DNA of 64,000 nt from Anopheles merus (taxonomy: Eukaryota > Arthropoda > Insecta > Diptera > Culicidae), in assembly GCF_017562075.2 (NCBI RefSeq), contig NC_054085.1, forward strand, positions 27,662,156 to 27,726,155, in the 5' to 3' direction. Within the stretch, counting starts at the first letter, position 1. Every line of letters starts with the position of its first letter. The notes beneath the pieces are model-generated. The model did not search any database. It was not told the DNA's origin and saw only the letters and a program-made list of their open reading frames with translations. Below, one piece after another: positions 40,301 to 48,552 of the stretch. The position numbers were made by a program, and so were the translations under genes.

Positions 40301-41153
40301 ATTTAATCGTAACGTTTTTTTTTTATTGCTTAATTAATCCTACTTCCTTTGCTAACGGGTTTGGTAAGCTCTAGCTGTAGCGCGCACACAGCACATCGCA
40401 ATATGTTGTCAAGCGTTTTGTTTTACAGTTGTCATAGCTCAAGTCGTTGTCCATTACGAGGCTGGTGGTGATATGACGACTTGGCTTACAGGAGGTTTCG
40501 TAGATGCCGCGCTAAGCTTTTGATTTTATGTGTCTTCTTATTCTTTGGTGCGTGTGGCATGTGTGACAAGACGTGTGGGAAAATGTCTTCCTACCATAAT
40601 ACCAAGCCGAGAAGCTTAGCCTGATAGTGGTTTAATTCATACTAAGCTCACTTCAATGTTTTTTTGAAGTGTGATTAACGATTTTTTTGTTTTTGTTTGT
40701 CTTATTTGTTTCATGTTTTTTTTAACATTTGAACATATTTTTCATACTTGTTTTTCTTGATTCCTCTGTTTTCTGGCTATTTTTTGTGTAGGATTTGTTA
40801 TATCTTTTCTTATTTATTACTTTACGTTTGGATGCATTTTTTTGTTTTGATTTTCTCAGTGCCCTTGTGTCGTTATTGTTTTGTGACTTATGTTTTGCTT
40901 TGTATTTTATCTTATTATTTTCATTGTATTACTTTACATTTAATGATTTTATAATTTGCACGTTTTTTCTTCAATACATAGCAGACAAAATTAAGATAAT
41001 TTAAAAAAAAACAAATATTTTCGGAAAAAGTCTTTAAATCGATAAAAACAATAATACAATGGAACATGATCAATAAAAAAAACCAAGACAAAATACCTAA
41101 CCAATAAACGTATCAAGTGCAAAATACTTACAAAATCCCGTCGCGTTGGACAT
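21178..41153 (-). CDS. ACSL: Long-chain acyl-CoA synthetase, ACSL1/5/6 type (whole gene, alternative first exons)
   Basis: This enzyme activates long-chain fatty acids with ATP and CoA at ER, mitochondrial outer or lipid-droplet membranes, feeding lipid synthesis and beta-oxidation (family knowledge). Minus-strand exons: first exon 41132-41153, or 37274-37298, or 32018-32089; then 35438-35592 (skipped by the third form), 24357-24530, 23970-24256, 23000-23896, 22704-22932, 21382-21555, 21178-21315. All junctions are GT-AG and keep phase, giving 691, 692 or 656 residues, usual for the family. In the 691-residue form, a hydrophobic anchor lies near residues 18-38, the AMP-binding motif TSGTTGNPKG at 270-279, GYGQTE at 451-456 and the fatty-acyl-CoA synthetase signature around 527-565. 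The wording around GYGQTE and the C-terminus fits the ACSL1/5/6 branch, not ACSL3/4, so the Drosophila counterpart should be CG3961. No broken key motif is seen. Confidence 0.95.
21382..21555 (-). CDS. ACSL: ACSL coding exon, C-terminal domain
   Basis: 58 codons in phase 0, beginning SCIVAIVVPDVEVIKSWAQ and ending GLKSFEQ. The donor is GTACAT and the acceptor TTCCAG. It matches the family block after HGESL. The preceding intron (21,556-22,703) is enlarged to 1,148 bp by a duplicated repeat. Confidence 0.93.
21937..22617. repeat. Tandem duplication of a 345-bp repeat in an ACSL intron
   Basis: Two direct copies (about 21,937-22,281 and 22,285-22,617) share GGGAGCCGTAGCCG, several internal GAGTCGGAGTTGGAATC-like blocks and the end block CTATCAATTCTAGCGACTT. 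Corresponding points are 345-348 bp apart and differ by scattered substitutions and small indels. The internal short repeats suggest a satellite-like origin. No reading frame spans it meaningfully. Confidence 0.85.
22704..22932 (-). CDS. ACSL: ACSL coding exon with fatty-acyl-CoA synthetase signature
   Basis: Starts with one base completing a Gly codon, then 76 codons from YLKDPQRTAE to VFVHGESLK. It holds the signature region DGWHHTGDIGQWLPNG and, a little further, IDRKKHIFKLSQGEYI, which shapes the acyl pocket and the adenylate-binding hinge in this family. Donor GTATGG, acceptor TTGTAG; the upstream intron is 67 bp. Confidence 0.95.
23000..23896 (-). CDS. ACSL: ACSL large central coding exon (AMP-binding core)
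   Basis: 897 bases: one base completing an Arg codon, 298 codons, and two bases of the next Gly codon. It carries the P-loop-like motif TSGTTGNPKGVMLTHAN and the FLPLAHMLER block. It also has the VPRLLNRVYDKVF block, which is shared by eukaryotic long-chain synthetases, and ICEGYGQTECTA. GC3 is high, as usual in mosquito coding exons and unlike the AT-rich introns. Donor GTAGGG, acceptor CTTGCAG; the 5' intron is 73 bp. Confidence 0.96.
23970..24256 (-). CDS. ACSL: ACSL coding exon, N-terminal catalytic domain
   Basis: 95 codons plus two bases, beginning WMNFNETLLRAKNFGSG and ending LLLDKAP. It includes the conserved block around NRPEWVLFEQGCYCYSL and VPLYDTLG. The donor GTAAGC is strong. 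The preceding intron is 100 bp. Confidence 0.95.
24357..24530 (-). CDS. ACSL: ACSL coding exon shared by all isoforms (first common exon)
   Basis: 58 codons in phase 0 from GPEQVHVSKFYKEAK to NLQSPYQ. It includes TSNNGPCLGWR, which matches the family block just before the catalytic core. The acceptor is TCTCTGCAG. This is the point where the transmembrane and anchor-less first exons converge: both upstream donors (35,438 and 32,018) end in phase 0. Confidence 0.92.
24631..24746 (-). mobile_element. tRNA-derived SINE remnant in ACSL intron
   Basis: On the minus strand, a polymerase III box A-like block TAGCACAGCCAAAGCG is followed about 35 bases later by a good box B, GAGTTCGATCTTC (24,691-24,703), then CTGGGTGTCGGGAGCAG. 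The spacing fits a tRNA-type head, but there is no folded acceptor stem, so it is not a functional tRNA gene. It differs from the SINEs at 31,383 and 43,946. The 3' limit is uncertain. Confidence 0.45.
24747..31372. other. Intron sequence of ACSL without a further supported gene
   Basis: Part of the long first common intron. It contains a 41-bp (TC)n tract (24,991-25,031), AT-rich blocks (26,940-28,080; 29,520-31,370) and GC-richer blocks (25,500-26,560; 28,140-29,390) with short overlapping frames. A palindromic TATCGATA (DRE-type core) is at 28,249-28,256. No coding exon was recognised, though an extra alternative first exon could be hidden here. Confidence 0.45.
24991..25031. repeat. (TC)n microsatellite
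   Basis: Perfect TC dinucleotide tract of about 41 bp within the ACSL intron. Confidence 0.95.
31373..31630 (+). mobile_element. Young tRNA-derived SINE (SINE200-like) with A40 tail
   Basis: Body 31,383-31,620 on the plus strand, antisense to ACSL and inside its intron. It has a tRNA-like head with box A region TGGTACAGTCGTCAACT and box B GGTTCAAGCCC, a body, and an uninterrupted 40-A tail (31,581-31,620). Direct repeats CACTTTTTAT flank it at 31,373-31,382 and 31,621-31,630. An intact tail and perfect target-site duplication mean a recent LINE-mobilised insertion. The SINE200 name is an attribution from memory of anopheline SINEs. Confidence 0.92.
32018..32089 (-). CDS. ACSL: ACSL alternative first coding exon C (anchor-less isoform)
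   Basis: An ATG at 32,087-32,089, with A at -3, opens a 24-codon exon beginning MSCCGSQEPIRPPINPGFQ and ending DILK. It ends in phase 0 at a GTAATG donor and joins directly to exon 24,357-24,530 (GPEQVHVSK). The end resembles the residues the membrane exon supplies before the same junction. It would yield a 656-residue enzyme without the hydrophobic N-terminus. Supported by phase, donor and context, but not proven by transcript data. Confidence 0.7.
34309..34341. repeat. (CT)n microsatellite
   Basis: CT dinucleotide tract inside the ACSL intron. Confidence 0.9.
35438..35592 (-). CDS. ACSL: ACSL coding exon with N-terminal membrane anchor
   Basis: Two bases complete the split codon, then 51 codons beginning DEIEENLQYVGG and ending CPIEA. 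A hydrophobic Ala/Val/Leu/Thr-rich stretch before ATYYYSTRP is the expected single anchor; the following proline-rich segment (RPVPEKPLVPLDNQ) is typical of ACSL1/5/6 proteins. The donor GTAAGT is perfect and the acceptor (CCAAACAG) follows a pyrimidine-rich tract. Both upstream first exons leave one base, which fits the required phase. Confidence 0.88.
35593..37273. other. Intron between ACSL exon B and the anchor exon
   Basis: Largely AT-rich sequence. It holds one exact copy of the dispersed 16-base motif (35,718-35,733) about 125 bp upstream of the anchor exon in the gene's direction. No other gene is supported. Confidence 0.5.
37274..37298 (-). CDS. ACSL: ACSL alternative first coding exon B
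   Basis: An ATG at 37,296-37,298 with A at -3 (CACAATG) opens MLKFIKTC plus one base, ending at a GTAAAG donor. The leftover G joins TA of the anchor exon to make a Val codon, so phase is preserved and the protein would be 692 residues. A GC-rich, microsatellite-bearing stretch upstream (37,300-38,000 in plus coordinates) would hold its 5' UTR and promoter. Less certain than exon A because the donor is weaker. Confidence 0.5.
37300..41131. other. ACSL intron and alternative promoter region
   Basis: Contains a GC-rich island at 38,100-38,560 with open frames on the plus strand, and a palindromic TATCGATA at 38,457-38,464. An AT-rich block runs 38,740-39,680, and a very T-rich block 40,310-41,000. 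I find no recognisable gene. The island may be regulatory DNA for exon B or an unrecognised exon. Confidence 0.45.
41132..41153 (-). CDS. ACSL: ACSL alternative first coding exon A
   Basis: An ATG at 41,151-41,153 with A at -3 opens MSNATGF plus one base, ending at a perfect GTAAGT donor (exon edge 41,132). The leftover T joins TA of the anchor exon to make a Leu codon, giving a 691-residue protein. The 5' UTR must lie beyond 41,153; the GC-rich stretch 41,154-41,560 is the likely place. Confidence 0.65.
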
Positions 41154-43935
41154 GATGGTAGCCTTTGCTGATTTCAACCACGCCAAAAAGCTACTCGGTA
41201 CTAAGAACATTCACTTTCACCGTGCTCCTCCGGCCCCAACACCCCAGACGAAGGGCAATCCGCACACGCTTTCGAACACGATCCGGCCCAAGCCCCTGAT
41301 CGATTCCCTTTTTGTCTTTCTGCTGTCGAGACCGAACCGCCAGGACCGGTTTTGTGCTTCTGCACGGGTAGAGTTTGTTGTGAACTGCACACAAAGCGAC
41401 ACACAAAGAAGGGCTGGAGAACGAAACAATCAGCTGCTGCTGCTCGTACTGCTCTTACTGCTGTTGCGGGTGACACTTCCACTGGCGTACTAACGTGCGC
41501 CGCCCAACGGTTGCCTTGGTTTTGATTTCGCGCCACAAGTGCTGCACACTACGGTAGCTATCAAAGGGCTCAAGCTTTCGTGCAATTGCAAATACACACA
41601 CACACACACGCTCACAACCGTACTGCAAATGCAACTTTCCTCGGCAGCACTGTGGGTAGCATGTTTCTTTCACTGAGTTGGGGCAATCGGGCTGTAAAAT
41701 CTTGCTCGTTCTCACACACTCTCACACTTCACTCGAAAGCACACTCTCACTTACTCAGTCTCTCTCTCTCTCTCTCGCTCTATATTTCTGTCTCGTTGCT
41801 ACTTTACATGATTTCTGCAAAAAGAAAACAACCACACTCGTTACACGTTACGTTTTACTCTACCTCCCCTCTGCCGGGGCATTGGGAGGGATCACTGCAA
41901 AACTGAGATAACAGCACACATTAGCCCACTTGGGCTTATCACACAGACCCTTTCTGCGTTTCTGCAAAGTAGTAGCGAGACACAAACACACGACAAACAA
42001 AACACCACCCCCAGTCCTCCGGGCTGGGTTAACAAGCGAGATCTCGACAGAACAACGGCCGATCGCGCACTGTTTGCGTTTATCCGCACAAAGGATCGGG
42101 GAGGGACTGCGATCGCGAATCGCACGAAGAAGCATTAATTGTCGCCGTCGGCCACAGTTCACCACTTTATCGCACGAGTCGCCAAGTCAGACGACGATCA
42201 ACGCCTTTGTGTTGTGCTGTTGATGTTCGGTTTTGTCAAACGGAGACCGCTCCAGTCAAACGACGTCCCCGTCTGAAAGGCATGCGTCGCGCGATCGCGA
42301 CCATGTTCGTAGACCAACACGTATGCGAATAAAGAATCTTAATTATGCCGGCCACGTACGTTACTGTGCAGGAGATTCCTCAATGTGACGAAATTACGCA
42401 TCGTCATTACGCGACCGCACGCTGATGTGGTGCTGACAGTAGTTGCTATAAACGGGTTTGTCCGGCTGCCATAAACAGCGTGTTCTGCTGTCGCATATGC
42501 TGGATTTAGGTCCCTATAGGAGTGTCTTCCCAAAAAAACATATTTGTCGGTCCAAAAGATACTAAATAAACATTTTTTACTGCTCAGCTTTTTAACCTTG
42601 CCTGTGACATCCCAAAAGACTCATTTTGAATGCAGACAATTTTGCAAACGATATCAGAAACTGTGTTGAGATCCGCAAACAGTGACCACCACTCCTCTAT
42701 TTCCAGCAGGACCGTGGTGGTGCCGTGTGAACCGATACAACCGGTTTATTCATTATCAATGTATCGATCGGATGACCTTTCCCGTGCGGGTGGCCGTGTG
42801 TGTGTGTGCGAGTGTGTGTATATTTAAATCATGACGATAGTTCTGGCACAAAACACACGTACGTCGCCCGCTTAATGATATGTAATTTCTGGTGATGGAG
42901 ACACGAGGAGAGGGTTTTTTTCTGTCTCTCTCACTGACACGCTATCACTACCTCTGTCAAGGTCTCCAGAAGAAGATCCAGTTTCTAGAAAGGATGGGCA
43001 TATCGCACGTACCTTGCCATAAATAAAACATTTTTTTTGTTGTATCGACCCCACCCGCTGATGTTCTACAGCGGGTCGATCGGTCGTGCAGCAGCACCGT
43101 ATGCTAAAAAGGATTCAACCGGTTGACAAAACATCCATTGCTGATAGCCCGGCCTGTTGCCATGGGTACCCGATATACAGTGAGTGCAAAAGGTTTAGGT
43201 ATGGGCTGTAGGGATGTTGTTCAATAAATTACAATCTGTTGTGATAGAAGATCGATCAGATGTGGTTTTTGCTCAAAATTTTGATGTAGAACAGTAACAG
43301 CTATACATTCTTACTTACAAATCTAACGAAACAGCATTTTCGTGCTACAAAGCAAGTATATTCATTTGTTTACATTTTTTTGGGCCTGAGTTATACGTGT
43401 AGTTTTACCTAGTTTCTGCCGCAAAGTGTCGAAATCCATGTAAAAATTTGTGTTAAACTTCACATAACATAATTCACAAAAATAAATGTTGCATTGTTTT
43501 CTCAATCTGTCATACATCATAAACTTACTAGTTGAACTATCATCATTGCCTGTCAAGTATTAAATTTAGTAGAGCCAAGTTACTGGTACAAGTTGAGATA
43601 AGAGTCAGAATGACTACAATGGCTGTAGAAAATCGCAGGAAATGTAATACAGGTCGTTTTAACGTTCAAGCAGGATTTTAATCCACTTTTTTGTTGCGAA
43701 ATCAGTGTACAGAACAATCAAACAATGAAGTCACAGTACTAAGTTACTGTACAGAATGTTTATTTTTGACGCTTATTGCCGCTGAACTTTAATAATTAAC
43801 AAGTAAGATAAATAGGCGTAAACAAATCTGACTCAATCGAGACATACTGACACAGAATAAGGCAAATTAGAGAAAGTCTTAAAATAGAAAAAAGTGGGAA
43901 AGATTTGGGACATTTCATATTATTCCATATTAATG
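41154..43935. other. Region upstream of ACSL exon A (5' UTR/promoter) and intergenic DNA
   Basis: GC-richer sequence to about 42,520 with CA and CT microsatellites (for example 41,594-41,610 and 41,761-41,778), then unique DNA. It probably contains the 5' UTR and promoter of the longest ACSL transcript. An RFX X-box-like palindrome GTTGCCATGGGTAC lies near 43,157. No separate gene is supported. Confidence 0.4.
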
Positions 43936-44157
43936 TTCATAAAACGGAGGCGATCCCGTGGTACAGTCGTCAACTCGACCGAACGACTAACATGCCCGTC
44001 ATGGGTTCAAACCTAAAATGAGCCGTCTCCCCGTAGCAAGGATTGACTATCCTATCAGGCTGTGTGGTAATGGATTAAGTCTCGAAAGCCTGTATAGGCC
44101 GGCATGTCCGCGTAGGAAGTTACGCCAAATAGAAGAAGAAGAAGAAATTCATAAAAC
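43936..44157 (+). mobile_element. tRNA-derived SINE with GAA-repeat tail and target-site duplication
   Basis: Body 43,946-44,147. The head GTGGTACAGTCGTCAACTCG and ATGGGTTCAAACC is shared with the copy at 31,383. The 3' half differs (AAGTCTCGAAAGCC, TATAGGCCGGC) and ends in an AGAAGAAGAAGAAG tail instead of poly(A). Perfect 10-bp direct repeats TTCATAAAAC lie at 43,936-43,945 and 44,148-44,157. Confidence 0.9.
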
Positions 44158-45460
44158 CTACACATAGTTTGCTTATCAAGAGCCTACAAACTGCTTACTA
44201 TTTGACCTACAATCACACCTAATTTATCTACCTATCCTCGTTTATTTGACTGACTCATACGGCAAACGTCCGTAATCCATCGTTTCGTATCAAGTATTCG
44301 GCTAGACGAATACTTTTGACCATCACTGTAGTTGCAATCTTGAAGGTAGTTTGAAGGATACATCTCGTGCAATCAAACCGCATGGAGTCGATTCCGTTTG
44401 CAGATCGTTATTTTTAAACTCAACACATTTTCACTTAGGCAGCTATCGGGCAAGGAATTTCGCCACTTTTCGCTACATTTTCTAAATAGTTTTCCCATTC
44501 GTTTTCCAATCAGAAAACATGCTTCAAATGCTTTCCTTAGCGCATTACCGCACATCATCCGTTTTTTGGTACTTCTCACATTCTCTCCGTCTCTCTCTCT
44601 CTCTCTCTCTCCCTGCTGTGGCCTTTTTCAATCCTGCTGCCACGCGGTTTTTAGAACAGAAGCACACACATACGCATCCAAACGCACACACACGCACACT
44701 CCTAGCGATAGGGGAGCTATATTCCTCGGATGACTTATTTATAAGTTGCCCACTTTTCTCCGCGCCGGGCACCATTGGTGATAAAAAAACACACACCGTC
44801 CGGCCGTGCGTGTGCTGCTGCTGCTGTTTTTCGCGAAATACTACGCGCACCCACTGTGGCGCGTAGTGAGAAACGTTTGCGTATTACTACTGCTCCAAAC
44901 CGTTCCGAAACCCCCAATTCAATTATGTAATTGTTGGCTGGCACACTGGTAGAGCAGAAACATTGTTGTGGTGCCGGGTCACTTTTCCGGGTTTTTTTTT
45001 GTTTTACTCTTGCTGTGTGCATAGGCGTAATTGAATTACAAACAACTCGTCTGCTGCCTCTAACGAGGACAACATTTTAAGGCGACATCACTTCTATACG
45101 GCCACACACAGACACACACACACACACGTACACGCAAGAGCGGGGGGAAAAAACTCCGGTGTGTCGAGCAATGACAGGATGACCTGGTCCGGACGTTCCA
45201 TGTGCGTCTTCCCCCCAGGCAGTTATCGTACGATACTTTTCGATCGATTTTTTTAAACCGTACGTAGGTAGAGAGAGTGCTGTCAGTCTATGTTCGATTG
45301 AAAGGCACCTGCACTTGCGGACAAACAGCACTGAACATTATCCTTTTTTTTTCGGTTCGATTTTCCATTTGCTCTAACCTCTCCTAGATGTAGAGCAGCG
45401 CCATGAATGGATAACGCCAGGGGATTGGAGGACGGTCTCCTTAGTATTTCACCCGTATCA

Positions 45461-45476
45461 GCCTAAAAGTATGCAA
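45461..45476 (+). repeat. Dispersed 16-base motif, exact copy
   Basis: GCCTAAAAGTATGCAA, identical to 35,718-35,733. Related copies with one or two mismatches lie at 5,623, 51,927 (minus), 54,688 and 60,033. Confidence 0.7.
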
Positions 45477-47266
45477 TCACGCGATCGATACGATACACGC
45501 GAGTGGTGAGATGGCTTTTCGCTTACGCTGCACCACATTCACAGTCGACATATTCCTACCGGCAACACAGAAACGGACACAGAAACACGTTACAGGCTTC
45601 TGAAGTGCTTTTTCACAATGATAGCAGCCACATTCACAACCTACAAACTGTAATACAAAATTTTCCACACTTAGTTTTTTTTTCTCAACCCAGAAACACA
45701 CACAATCACTATAATACACACTTCCGCAAACGGCTGCGAGCTGACACGTTTGTCTCTCTCTCTCTCTCTCTCGTTTAGTCGATTTCACCACACATTTCAA
45801 GGAGAGCGGATCTATGCTGTCTCGCATACAGAATAGTTTCTCTCCAACATTCGCCCAGCATATGCTGCAAACAACGTGTACGGCGCCACGTTTAAATGTG
45901 TATGTGTGTGTGTTTATCTGTGAGAGAGAGAGAGAGAGGGCAAACACACGAGCAAAACGTCAACTGTCAAAAACCGCCGCATCTGCAAAATGGTCCTCTG
46001 TGTGTTTGTGTGTGCGCGCATATGTCACCACTCACGTGTGCGTGCGGAGCAGCCGGTTGTGGTGGGTAGGAGGGCTGGATGTGTCACTGCTGCCGTTTAA
46101 AGCACTGGTCAGTTAGCACTGTATGTTTTCCAACACGTTTGATGTTTGTTTGCTGCGTACCGATGACTACGCTTCTGGCATGAACTGGAACGAAGCAACG
46201 AAGCGATAAGGTACAACCCCGCACAGGGAACGCGCAACAATGCGCAACGGCTTCAACATGGGCCCGGACACTCCCGGCATATGCTGTACGCAGCCAAATG
46301 GGGCCAAACCGAACGGAATGTTTTGCACCGGCCAGAACGGATTAATTGGCCAGCCACGGTAGCTGGTAATTAGCGGTTCGATAATGATTTCTTCACGGTA
46401 CGGCGAGAGAATAGCTCTCCCTTCAACGTGGTCTGAGCATTCCGAGCTGTCTGGGTTTTTTTTTTTGTATCGTTCACCTTTTTTTTGAGCTCTAGAAGGC
46501 CACGGGAAAACGACAGCTGGGATGCAGATGGGTGCACGCCACACGGTTCACAGGGGGGGTTTTACCGCGCACTTACGCACCTCCGCTTGGGAGCTAAACC
46601 TCTAGCCGAACACCTTTAAAACTCAGCACGATATCTTTTTTCAAAATTTTTCACTTCACACAGCTATCAGCAAACGAGCTGAACTCTACAGTGCTTGAGC
46701 ACACGGGCAACGGGCCGTGCGATCTGACATTTCTCTCTGGTTTCCATTCTTGGGTCGGTACAGCGCATGATTCAAGTTTGCGGCTCGTACGACCCAGCAC
46801 AGGATACCCCACAACGGCACACTCCCGGAGAATCAAACGATAAAATAAACATAGAGCAATGTAGGAGCTGCTGAAACGCACACGCACACACACACGCAGA
46901 CCCGATAGAACAACATACTAAACCCGTTCGTCTGTGTATTTGATCGCCCGCATGACGTCAAATGCAAAATTTGCAAAATCACACCAACAAACAACCAAAA
47001 TCGTACGTAAACACACTGTGGCAGCACATTCTTTTCACTTTACATCTTTCCTGACTGTCGGCGCTCTCTCGTCCTCTCTTTCTTTCACCGAAATCTCAAA
47101 CGCCCAACACACAGCGCCAAGACACCAGCAAGAAGTCCGTCCTGCCTGTCTGCCTGCCGTACGAAAACTGCAAAGAAGCTCTACGCCTGCTATGATTTGT
47201 TACCTGAGGAGCGAGGTTTTACCTTTTGGGCTGTGCGAGCCAAGGCGCAACGCTTTTTTTCCCTTG

Positions 47267-47268
<2 letters not shown>

Positions 47269-47299
<31 letters not shown>
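47269..47299. repeat. (CT)n microsatellite
   Basis: CT dinucleotide tract of about 31 bp in intergenic DNA. Confidence 0.9.
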
Positions 47300-47302
<3 letters not shown>

Positions 47303-48512
47303 CCTCGTATTCCTTCTTTACTTCCGTTCCGTTGCCGGTCTTTTGAATAGTTTTGCTCGCAATGGTGTGCGTGTGGCTCGTACACGTTCAGGAAACACAC
47401 TGACACAAACACAGTCAGTACGGCACAAGTGGAAACGTCACGCGATGGATGCAAGGATGCGTGGTGCGCATGTGTGTTGGTGATAGCGCGAGCCAGGACG
47501 AGATATGGTGCGATTGATGACGTCACAGCGATTTGATTGCACCGTTTATTTTCAAAGCTCGTACCACGCACTTTGTTGGCACGACCGTTACAATTGGGTG
47601 GATTTGTTTTTTGAAATGATTCGCCAATCGTATGATTCGATAACAATTCGCCAATAATCCAACGCTGTCCAGTAATGGTGCAGAAAGAGGGAACGATAAT
47701 TCGTATTTCACAACGCAACAAAGAGAACGCGAAGAACACGAAAGGTGCATCGACCCGCGGTGGAGCGACAGAGAGTCAAAGGGAGCGGGTTAGAGATCTT
47801 CAGAGCAGCGTTCAGAAGCAGTGTGTAATGAAGGAATCGGCGCAAAAACTGTTTTCGCTCGAGTGGGGGCGATTTTATTACGTGCCCGGCATTGCAGGGT
47901 TGGTGGCTTTGGCCTGTGCGCGACTTGCTTAGAATCGCGCTGGGGTTGTGCGGTGCGTTATGCGCGGGAAGTTCCATTTTCTTTTGCGGGAGAAAGTTCT
48001 TCGACGGAGAGGTTTCTGTGGTTTGCAAGCGGAGTCGGTAGAGCGTGCATTACTTGTGGTTATGTGGTAGAACAATTACGGTTCAGTTGTTTATTCATCA
48101 GCGATGATAGTGGTAGTGTGTTTAGGAAGTGAAGTCTTTGCATCATGGCTTGTTTGAAATTTTAATTCCTACTTTATTACAGCAGTTTTTTGGAAGTTTT
48201 TATATTATTTGTATCACCTCCTTCACTTTACTTACTACAAGGTATTATACATTTATTATAATTTTGCGTCACTTTAAAACTCATGCATCAATTTTGTGTT
48301 TAATATTCCATAAATATTCTGCAAAATGTTTAGATTTTTCGAAAGGATGTCCATAACAGTTCAATTTACAGTTGTTACTTCAATTGAAAACGAAAAAATG
48401 TATGAACTAAAACTTTATTTAAAAGCTATCGTTAAATTTATGTGAGTTCTGTACGAATGATGATAATTTTTATTGACTCTACCATAGCTTTACATTCCTG
48501 ATCACCCTCCCA

Positions 48513-48552
48513 GGGGTTTACAACACTTTATTTCGTAAGTGTTGTAAACCCC
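48513..48552. repeat. Perfect inverted repeat, 16-bp arms and 8-base loop
   Basis: Left arm GGGGTTTACAACACTT (48,513-48,528) and right arm AAGTGTTGTAAACCCC (48,537-48,552) are exact reverse complements around TATTTCGT. No poly-U follows and no gene adjoins. A perfect 16-bp pair this close is very unlikely by chance. Confidence 0.9.

Larger units (their letters stand above)
44158..48512. other. Intergenic stretch without a certain gene
   Basis: GC-richer DNA dense in CT/GA and CA/GT tracts (44,590-44,611; 45,751-45,771; 45,901-45,938; 47,269-47,299). One exact copy of the dispersed 16-base motif lies at 45,461-45,476. An open frame on the minus strand at about 46,167-46,460 has coding-like codon use but no start codon in reach; it is treated under findings. 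Nothing else is supported. Confidence 0.45.

Noticed and set aside
43157..43170. RFX X-box-like palindrome GTTGCCATGGGTAC
   Set aside because: Imperfect half-site and no gene start nearby.
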